A DNA stretch of 64,000 nucleotides from assembly GCA_035610365.1 (NCBI GenBank), contig CM069432.1, positions 114,533,529 through 114,597,528 on the forward strand, given 5' to 3'. This document shows positions 48,411 through 59,000 of this stretch, piece after piece (position 1 is the first letter of the stretch; each line of letters begins with the position of its first letter). This DNA comes from Aquatica leii (taxonomy: Eukaryota; Arthropoda; Insecta; Coleoptera; Lampyridae). Position numbers and translations under genes: made by a program. The notes under the pieces are model-generated. The model worked only from the letters and a program-made list of their open reading frames with translations, ran no database searches and was not told where the DNA came from.

Positions 48411-48690
48411 TTTCGATGTACCTGGTGCATAATATTACGTCGCAGGTATATAATATTCCAATGTACCTGAGACGTACTATTACGTCTCAGGGATATAATA
48501 TTCCGATGTATCTGAGATATTATATTACGTCGCAGGTATATAATATTTCGATGTATCTAGGACGTAATATTACGTCGCAGGTATATAATATTCCGATGTA
48601 CCTGGGTCGTAATATTACGTCCCAGGTACATAATACTCCGATGTACCTGGGACGTATTACCACGTCCTAGATATATAATATTTTGACGTT
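48411..48690. repeat. Tandem array of 45-bp units, each a near-palindrome
   Basis: Six units of 45 bp. The best one contains ATGTACCTGGGACGTAAT followed by its own reverse complement, a 36-bp near-perfect palindrome. The 45-bp length keeps a frame open (15-residue repeat), but this follows from unit length and is not evidence of a protein. Confidence 0.85.
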
Positions 48691-48835
48691 ATATTATGTT
48701 GACAGTACATTATTTATTACATCCTGAGTACATAATTATTGCGGACATAGGGCCCTTTAAAGTACATCCCTATGACTTCTCAGGTCACAAAAATTATATA
48801 CAGAGGACGTACATGGGACATCTTGTGTTCACTGG
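48691..48835. mobile_element. Right terminus of a CCCAGTGAACAC-type TIR element (left end not found)
   Basis: Ends ...CTTGTGTTCACTGGG at 48835, the inverse of the E4 end CCCAGTGAACAC, and passes directly into the old repeat also seen at 26485. GGACGTACATGGGAC nearby echoes the preceding array units. A matching left end was not located. Confidence 0.6.
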
Positions 48836-49330
48836 GTCCAGTCTCTCAATCGGGAAATAATAACAATTTGCAGCTTCAGGGACTGCAATTACTACAAAAC
48901 AATGATACAAATAATATGTTGTATCAATATCAAGTCGCTAAGATGTTATTTATAAAATTCAATACTTCATTTCCTTTTTCTGAGCTCCCATTGAGAAGTT
49001 ATTCTCGTACGCCGGAATGATCATAAGACTCAAATGCAAGTTTTAGAAGAATGAAACATTTGAAAAACAGTAAACCAAACAGTAACCTCTTGGTACAGTA
49101 ATGTTATCATTGTGTTTGAAACAAATAACTTAGTCAATGGCTGTTTTAAACTATTTTGTATTTATAAATCTATTTAAAATGCCCATTTTCTATATTGTAT
49201 TTTAAGTAAAAGGTTTGATAGAAACCATTTTACATTTTGTATTTTAAATAGATTTAACAAATGTATTTCCCATTTTGCATTTTAAATAGGTTTTGCAAAA
49301 ATTAAAACTATTTTACCCACCTCTGTTAAA
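48836..49330. repeat. Old dispersed repeat, second copy of 26485-26900
   Basis: Shares AATAATAACAATTTGCAGCT, AAACCAAACAGTAACCTCTT and the TTTTACCCACCTCTG end with the other copy. Confidence 0.75.
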
Positions 49331-50092
49331 AAAAGATTTTTTGACTTAAATTTGCCCACCTATGCCCCCCTAGCGCCGTCGCTGATTGGAGTGGAACCAA
49401 AAAGTCGTTTGAAATAGTTAAACCAAGATTAATACTGTGTTAATACTGAGAATTACCTACTTTCTTTGTGCTGTACTCAATTTTGTTCACACTTTTTTGT
49501 GTGTGTTTCATGCATAATATCATTTTAATCATAATTAAATTCATTACCTTAATTATTTTGAATTTTTAACATAATTTATGTATTAAATGATAAATAAATT
49601 TCCTACTAATTATACATTGGAAAATTACAAATGATTACAGTTTGAGAAACAACTTTCTACAATTACTGTTATATTGTTGATGTTTATACAACGTGGCAAC
49701 GTTTAAAATAGTTTAGTTTATCTCAGCTGTTGTTCGTTACTAATGGGTGGGGACTAGCGATTTTCCGTTGGCGCGCGTGTACTTCATAGTGTGTGTGATA
49801 AGAATTGTTTGTATTAAAATAAAATAAATTGTAATAATTACTTCAAAACTAAGGATTTCATTTTAATTTAAACGGTTGTAGTTGCGTTTAGATTATAATT
49901 AATAAAGTGCATCTCTTAAGTAGCCACGTATAAACAAACGAAAATCGTTTGATCAATCGATGTCGATATGATTTGCAGTTTGATCGTAATTCCGTAATCC
50001 TTGACATCTCTACACGTACACCAGACAAACGACTACATTAGAATGAGTAAAAAATACTTACTAAAATATTGATGTAACTGAAACACTTAAAT
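49331..50092. other. Upstream region of the 50093 gene
   Basis: No coding sequence. It should hold the promoter and 5' UTR. 49745-49800 is locally more G+C-rich (GTTGGCGCGCGTGTACTTC), as insect promoters can be. No TATA box assigned. Confidence 0.35.
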
Positions 50093-53000
50093 ATGGAACA
50101 AATGTTAAGAAAATGTACCGAAGACAAAACGGCTGTACTAAAAGGTATTATCAACTTTTATTTATTTATGTTGTTTATTTTGTAGTATATTGGTATTTAT
50201 TATATAGTCAATACAGATACTCTAAAAACTATTAGGCGTTTTCTGGAAGTTTGTTAAACAAGTAAAAACTTGTAACGTTTCTGTTTTGGTATTTTCTCTA
50301 AATCAAAATAATAACAATAAATCTACATGCACTTTGCAAACATTTTAAATATTGGTTATAACTTATAAAGATTATTTTTTAAATCTAGTTAGTATGAAAA
50401 TGTATAAAATTGCTTGATTCTTAGGACAAAATTATTGCAATCTTAGCCAATGCTTCTTCTTTATCACAATTCACTGAGAGATTCTATTTGCTAGTAGTTA
50501 TTGAGAATAGCATTTTCATATCCTATTAAAGCTTATGTAATTCATTATGATGACCATTTAAAGGTTTCTTTCTTCTAATATGATAATTATTAGGTATAAT
50601 AGTAGTTTTTTAGGTTAACCACTCAGGTAAATAATATTTTAATAAAATAATAAATAATAATAATATTCATTATTAAGTACTAGTTAATGTTGAACATGTT
50701 TACATCTCTCCTTAAATAATCTTGTCACTTAGGTAATAATAATACACTTTTTAACCTTGTTATATGGGGTGAGCCGAAATAATTGGTGTGAAGTTGAATT
50801 TCCCACTACAGAATTCATATAATTCTGTTATCTTAAGTTGATAGCACTGTATTCTAGAGTAAATAAATAAATTATTAAAGGTTATGTTGAGGGTTATGTG
50901 TTATGTTGTATCTTTTGAGAAACATTTAGTGCGACTCTAGTGACTTAAATTATAATAAAGAGGAAATTTAACTTCACTAAATAGGTAGTAAAAAATAATT
51001 TAACTTAGTTACAATTAAACGACGAAATTTTCTTTTAACACATCTAACACAATACATACGGCTAATAAATACATTTACACGAAATTACTTTTTGAAGTCG
51101 ATGCCATGTTTGATATTAACGTAGAATTAGGCATAATTCTTAACATTAATTTTGGCAGTTTTACATTGTTCAAAAGAATTTCATGTCGATATAAATTTAA
51201 GAGTAATCATTTTCTCATGGATTCCATTATCAGAACTTCATCAAATTTATGTGGGACCACTCCTGAGATATCTTTTCTCTAATAAAAATCATTGAAATTG
51301 GTCAACGTGGTAAAGAATTATTGCTGAACGTACAAAAAAAAAGATACGAATTAAGAATCGCCTCTTTTTTACTTTCCTGTAAGGAAAGTATAGCGATCGT
51401 AATTTTTTTTCAAAAAATTTTTGGGTGTCTGTGTGTGTGTGTGTAACGTTGTACCCATAATAACTCTCGAACCAAAAGTCCTAGTAACTTGAAATTTGGT
51501 ATAGAGCTGGCTTTTCATATTCTCTTGGTTCTATCAAAAGATGGGTCTAATAAAGAAACTGGAAGTGGGTGTATCCGCCATTTTTAACAGTTTTTCTTAT
51601 ATAATTTTGTACGAATGTAAATTATTCGAATTATTTTTATAGTTTCTTATCTAGACAATACTTCCTAACAATTTATTCAAATAAATTTTTTTTCTATCAT
51701 TAACAGTTGATTATATAAAAAAGAGTGAAATTTTAACTACAAACAGTTTTTTTTTCAACACAACTATTAAAACTAAACTGTCAAAATGACACAAAACAGC
51801 TAATTTTTTACATTGGAAGTTATAAATATGAAGGTTCTAAGCTGCTTTCGTTTTGCGCATAGGGTAGCTCCGGGTAGATCCGATCTCCCCTACCACGTTC
51901 GTTTTACTTGAGTAAACTGCACCTGAACAACTTTGAAACGTTGTTCTTTACTATTAAGTTGCGTTATAATAAAACATTTTTTTCGTTTTCCTTGTTACGT
52001 TCAGTAAACATTTAATTATTTTTTCTTTAATATGGAAACAAAACAATTTTTTTGATGACTGAGTATATTTATTTCGTGTAAAAGTTCAATAATCTTTGAG
52101 TTCAATAATATTGCTAGGTTATGATGTATCATATGTCCAGATGTCAAAGTTTTTTGTGGGAATTGCGTTTGTTTTGCATGTGATTAGTTCAGTTCAGATT
52201 CAAACTACTCTTTTTGAGAAAACTAAAAAAACTTTGTGTAATTAAAAGTAATGATTTTTGTGTTTGTAATATATAAGGTTGGTAGTAAGTACAGGTCCCG
52301 TCGCTAAACCTGGCGAGAGCAGCTTATGCGCAGAAGGCTGCTTTGATTTCATAAACGCACAGTAACTTATTAGGTACTTTGGAATCTTGTTTTCATAAAA
52401 AGAGATTCATGGAAAATTCGTATTTATTTAGCTGAACATCATTTCTCTTAATGAAACTTACCAATTATTTGGCAACAACTTAAAAATGTGTACATCTTTA
52501 GAAAGGTATTATACTTACGGCACTTGAATTAACGTCGGTTAAGCTCGGAATGTGCCGACAATCGCTAAGTTTCTTGACGGACCCTGTACTGTCAGTGACT
52601 TTAAAAAGTAATTTCATGTGAATACATATATGATGATGGGTTTATTAGTCATATTTATTGTGTTACGTGTGAAGTTTAAGTATGTGGTAGACGACCAGTT
52701 GATATAATATAAATGACTTTGAACACATTGCTTTTCGTGGGTTTTTACTTTTTTGCCGCTCTAGAGCTTTTTTCGCTCATTACATAACTACACTAACGAA
52801 CGAATATTGACGTTTGCAGCACAAAAAAAGTATTTACTCACATGTTAAATGAAAATTTCGTCGTCTAATTGTAACTAAATTAATGTAAATTAATGTTGTT
52901 ACTTTTGTAATTACAAACGAAATCACAAATATTAGCAAACTTTTATGAATTGATTTACTATCTTTGACAATTGGTTGAATTTTAAGAAATGTAATGGAGA

Positions 53001-56000
53001 AAAGATATTTATTAATTGATACAGTAAAAAAATGATCTATATAATTTCATCTAGACAATGCAAAGTACTGCTAAGGGGTTATAACTAATACTCAAGGGAG
53101 TAACTAATTAGTTAGTATTGCAAATATGACATTATTGTCATTATTTTGTAATCATGTCAATAATGCAGAATTCTTTATACTCCGAATGCCATATATAGTT
53201 TGAAGTTACAATCAAAAATTTGTGATAGTTGCTTTAATTGACGTGAAACGTCTATAAACATGAGTGCTCTGGGATATCTATAGCAAGTTCATAACCATTT
53301 TTAATTTTATTTGGCTGGTGTAAGACTATTAATTCTATCACTTCTTATACTGGGCGCTTCAGATTTTACTAGAGTAACTTCAAGAATCGATAGAACTAAC
53401 CAAAATAATAATTTCTATCATAAAATATAATCTGTTGCAAAATATTTTGAATTTGCGCCAACCGATGGATGTGAAATTAGGTTTAGATGTCATTTTTTTG
53501 TGATTGTGCGCGTAGGCTACTTGTTATGAACGTTATGAATGATTATGCGGATTTAAAATACCAAAACATCGTGGTTGTGTTTAATATACCAACATATCGG
53601 CCCCGTTGCGCGAAATTACCATAAATCAAGAAACGCGCTTGCTCGAAGAAAAATGGCGCCAAAGTTTGAGATGAAAATTAATTCTTTATAAATTTCTGAA
53701 ACTATAATAGTTACAATGCTAATGTATGCTTATGGTTGATTTAAAGGTTTAATTAAATGTTTTTGACAACGGGTTGATAGTGTTTAACCCACTTGAAATT
53801 TGTTACTGCGTCACTGGTTAATTTCTTTTAAAATAAAATTAATCACTCATTCATTTATAACTTATTGTTGTTCTTATGCTTCTCGATATCTTGCCTTGTT
53901 TTTAATGTTTAACATAATTCCAGACATTACTCTACAGCAATGGACAAACGTTACAGTGTGCTTTGAAAAACAAAACACGTCATAACGTAAACTGACTTAT
54001 GTCAAGATTAATTTCACTGTTTCCTCCGTTTTTAACAGTATATTTGTTGTGAATGAACATGCCTGGAATTTTTTCAAATATCGGATACATCAACATGCAT
54101 TTTGTTTATGGTTTATGATAATTCAAACACTGCAGTAAAGAGTACAAAACACGATTTCCGAACAGAAGAGTATCATCGTTTCTTTGATTATGGATTGCGC
54201 GCTTTCAATGAACAAAATCGTGTTGTGCGTCAAAGAAATAATAACAGAATTTTTCAAATCTTCGACATTGATAAAATGATGAGTAGAGAGAACGCGTTAT
54301 TGTTTGATCCCAAGTTGCGCGAAGATGATCCAGTATGAAAAAGTTCGACTTTTATACATGGTGCGTGTATACCATAATTTATACAAAGCAACTGAAAACA
54401 AATGGAATTAAATTTGTTTTTGTGTTAATACATCGTTATTTATATTGAAGTAATACTACAGAATAATGCTTCCAGATCCAATAGGATCACTTCTTGTCGG
54501 TACCCTTGATGTTTGTTCCAAATATTTTTCTTGCGCTACTTACCACGAGTTGATTTGAGTGGGAGAATTTATAGCGCTAAGTTCAAATTTTAAATATTTT
54601 TAATTCAAAGCTTCGGTACCATTAACTTTTTTACGCTGGATGTTATTTTTTTTAAATCAATTTTATGCTATTTATATAACAACGGAAATTATTTGATACT
54701 TTTAAAACAAACTAGTTGTATTTAAATTTAAAATTCAGTAAAAGTAACTACAAAGTGAAGAATTACAAACAAGTAATAAACGACGTATCATTAGTCTCAC
54801 CCTCAATTGTAGAACTTGATAATTGATTCGTTTGTTCTATAGATTTTGAAACTGAAAGAAAACGTTTTATATGTACTGTTAGAGTTTGTTTTTCAAATGA
54901 AACACTAATTATACGAACTTCTGTATTAGAGTAAAAAAACATAAATTCATGCTAAATAGACAAGCTTACAACTCAACGTTCGGTATCGAACTGCCCTAAA
55001 TCTCATATGCACATGCATGTTACCAAACCGTCGAGCTTTATATTCTTGATCGTTTTTACACTCGGCCTTCCTGACGATGGAGCGTCCTCGCGACCCACCA
55101 GGACACATCCGGAGCCATCCCAATGATGGAGCGTCTGCGCGGCCCACCAGGACACATCTGGAGCCATCCCAATGATGGAGCGTCTGCGCGGCCCACCAGG
55201 ACACATCTGGAGCCATCCTAATGATGGAGCGGTCTGCGCTGACCCACCAGAACACACCTGCTGCCATCCAGATGACTGGGGAAGCATGGGCAGTTGGCGG
55301 ATTGGCACATCAACCAAGGAACTGGACATAGTACACTGGACTATGTGTGATGATATTTTGCAATCTCAGATAGTTCACTGGACTATCTGGTGGCTCACCA
55401 GGCCACTGCTGCAATTCTAGGCAGTTCACAAGACTACCTGGTGGTACACTTCAGACCACTATAGCAGTTCTAGGTAGTACACTAGACTACCTGGTGGTAC
55501 ACAATTAGACCACCACTGCCAAATTTAGATAGCGCACGGGGCTACTCTAGTGGCACACTAGACCACTGTAAGGCGATTTTAGATAGTACACTAGACTATC
55601 TTGTGGTACACTGGACCACTATAGCAGTTCTAGGTAGTACACTAGACTACCTGGTGGTACACTAGACCACCACTGCCAAATTTAGATAGCGCACGGGGCT
55701 ACCTAGTGGCACACTAGACCACTGTGGCGATTTTAGATAGTACACTAGACTATCTTGTGGTACACTGGACCACTATAGCAGTTCTAGGTAGTACACTAGA
55801 CTACCTGGTGGTACACTAGACCACCACTGCCAAATTTAGATAGCGCACGGGGCTATCTAGTGGCACACTAGACCACTGTGGCGACTTTAGATAGTACACT
55901 AGACTATCTTGTGGTACACTGGACCACTGTGGCGATTTTAGATAGTACACTAGACTATCTTGTGGTACACTGGACCACTGTGGCGATTTTAGATAGTACA

Positions 56001-59000
56001 CTAGACTACCTTGTGGTACACTAGACCACCATTGAGGGTAGAGAACTACTGTCCTCTGAAGCCCTCCCATGACATACTGAGTCATGCTTTGGTTGGCCAG
56101 ACCAATTAATACAGGTGCACAAGATCTTCGGTAGATGGCTAAGCACTCATCCTACCGTCTACGACCTTTGGATCCATCGTCAAGGTCAATGACAATCAGA
56201 TATACAATGATTATCTGAAAACAGGCGCATTAAAAATAGTCATAAAAATATGTAACAAACTAAATCTACTAAACCAAACAAACTTTAAAAATATATTAAA
56301 TCATTTTATTGCTATTCCGCCAATTGTGACCGGAATAACTTAAGGCGATCGCTTGATACGACTCCTCGGAACCGCTTTCTGTCTTTCGTATTTCGTCGTT
56401 TACCAGTTGGTTTCTTCGCAACCAAACATGCTATACAATGACTCACAAATTTCTTCACAAAATTTCGCATATCATTAAACCAATAAACTGATTTTATAGC
56501 ATCTAATGTACGCTTCCAACCTGGATGCCCATTATCATCATGGAACATTTTTTACTACTCTCCATCTCACATCTCGAGGAATAACAATTTTTGGTTCGTT
56601 GTTAATAAATCTACAAATCTTATCGTCTTTTAGAGTATAGCATTCTTCGGCGTCGTTGTCTATTATTTGTTTTCTTATCAACTGTAAATCTTCATCTTGA
56701 GATTGAACACCATAAATCCAATCGTTTGTTTTGATCATATTTATCTGTACGGGATTGCGACTTAGCGCGTCAACATGATTCATTTGACTTCCAGGACGAT
56801 GCTCTACTGTGAAATCATATTCTTGCATTGCCAGCCACCAGCGTCCACCCGAGGTGTCATGTCCTTTTTTACCCATGTTAACCTTATGGAGTTGCAGTCA
56901 GTTATTACGGTAAAATGACGTCCATACAAATAATTGCGAAATCTTTTTACAGCTTCATAAACAGCAAGCGTTTCTAATTCATAGCTGTGATAGCGCGTTT
57001 CAGCATCGGTTGTCTGTCGACTCATGTACGCCACTGGCTTATAGACACCACTATTTTGCTTTTGTAATAATACACCTCCGATTCCATGCTTACTAGCGTC
57101 TGTGTGGATTTGTGTTTCGGCGTTCGCATGATAAATTGCTAAAGTTGGAGCAGCTACAAGTTTTATTCCCCAGTTCCAATTAGAGTTTTTCTTAAGTAAG
57201 GATGTTAATGGTTTGGCTTTTAAGGCAAAACTCTGAATGTATTTTCGGAAATAAGACGCTAAACCAAAAAATTGACGTGTTTGATGAACATTTGTAGGAG
57301 TTGGAAAATCTTTAACTGCCACTAATTTGTTTCGAGAGGGCGTTAAGCTACCATCGCGAATTTTAGTTCCTAAGTATTCGACGGAACTTTTCATAAATTC
57401 GCATTTTGCAAGATTTAATGTAAGTCCCGCATTACTGAGGGTATTCAAAACTTTATCAAGTCGCTGTAATGCTTCCGACGCTGTTTTAGCCGCAATTAAA
57501 ATATCGTCTAAATACACTAGAACATAATCATGTCTTAACCTTCCCAAAGCCATATTTATTGCTCTTTGAAAAACCGCAGGCGCATTCGAAAGGCCAAATG
57601 CTACTCTAGTATATTGATAGTGACCGTCGGGTGTTACAAAAGCCGTAAATTTTCTACTGTCTTGTGCCATACTTATTTGATGATAACCAGATTTCAAATC
57701 TAAAAACCGTAAATACGTACTTCCCGCTAATCGCTCTAACTGATCTTCGATAAGCGGTAGAGGATATCGATCCTTTACAGTGATAGCGTTTAACTTACGG
57801 TAGTCAACCACCATCCTTAACTCCCCATTCTTTTCTTTATTAACAATATAGGCTCGCATAAGGTGAAACGGTTGGTTCAATTATTTGTTTTTGTAATAGA
57901 TCATCCACAATTGCGCGTACTTTTTCTCTTTCGAACATGGATAAGCGATACGGTTTGTAAGTAATTGGCACCGTCGATGTTAGTTCGTTGTGCATTTCCA
58001 AATCAATATTGCTTAAAAGCGCGTTATTTTCATTAAAGCATTTTGGATATTTGTCAATTATGTCTTGCAGACGTCTCTTTTCGTCTTCATTGATGTCAAC
58101 ACCTGTTTGCGTAGTAACTTCGTTAATTTCTAAACCTCTTGCGACACATGTGCCCTTAGGAATATCTATTTTTTGAACGTTTATATTTCTAATTTTTATC
58201 ACGCCCATCCCATCGTGAATCTTTATTTTATTAGCCGGTAATATTAAGGTGAGACCGTCTCTACATTGCTCGGAAGGATTTGAGTATATTACGCCATCAA
58301 TTATATTTGCATTGACCGTAACTAAATTAATACCGGGTTTGACCTTAACATCTGTACTACAATAAATTTTAATTTTATTTTCACCCTCAACAACATGTGT
58401 TAAATGTTCAAATAAATTTCTTTTCGTTAGCGTATGGAATTCCGGGGTTTTGTAAACAAACACGCTATTGTCGTCGGTCACAGGCCGTCCCACGAGAATG
58501 TCGACAACTTGTAATGCGTCGGGTACCACATAGAAATTAGTCGTCATTTTTATTTCATCTATTTCGATTTCAGCTTGAACTATTCCTAATGGTTTAATTG
58601 TAGCCCCACCGTAACCTTCGAGTGTCACGTCGCACGGATAAAGTTTCAAATTTATTTTTTTGAGAAGGGCATTTTTCACGGTGTTACATTCACTACCGAA
58701 ATCAACGTATGCGGATACAGTGTTTCCATGTATTTTGGCTGATTTGTAATATTTATCACCCGAAACGTTATTGATGTTACACATAAGTTTATGAAGTTTT
58801 GTATTTTTAGAATCGTCTCTTCTTTTAAAACACTCAGTTTCGTAATGTCCCTTAAATTTACAATAATTACAAGTCTTTTCGGAGTTAAATTTTGTGCAAT
58901 TCGCCTTTTTGTGTTCTTTGCGTCCGCACGAATAACATTTAATTGATCTTTTCACATGAAATAATTGTGAAACCGGCTTATTTTTATGAAATGGTTTATC

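Noticed and set aside
48389..48670. Plus-strand frame with a 15-residue repeat as a protein
   Set aside because: It follows from 45-bp palindromic units; no start context or homologue.
54947..55329. Minus-strand frames rich in Trp/Gly/Ser
   Set aside because: They run through the 49-bp tandem units and the LTR of the Ty3 element; two frames are open because of the repeat.
55326..56030. CRISPR-like array
   Set aside because: Units are contiguous hairpins with no unique spacers, inside a eukaryotic retrotransposon.
55816..56085. Minus-strand frame with a 17-residue repeat as a repetitive protein
   Set aside because: The local 51-bp period keeps a frame open by chance of length. The 154-bp higher-order unit breaks it, and conservation follows RNA pairing, not codons.
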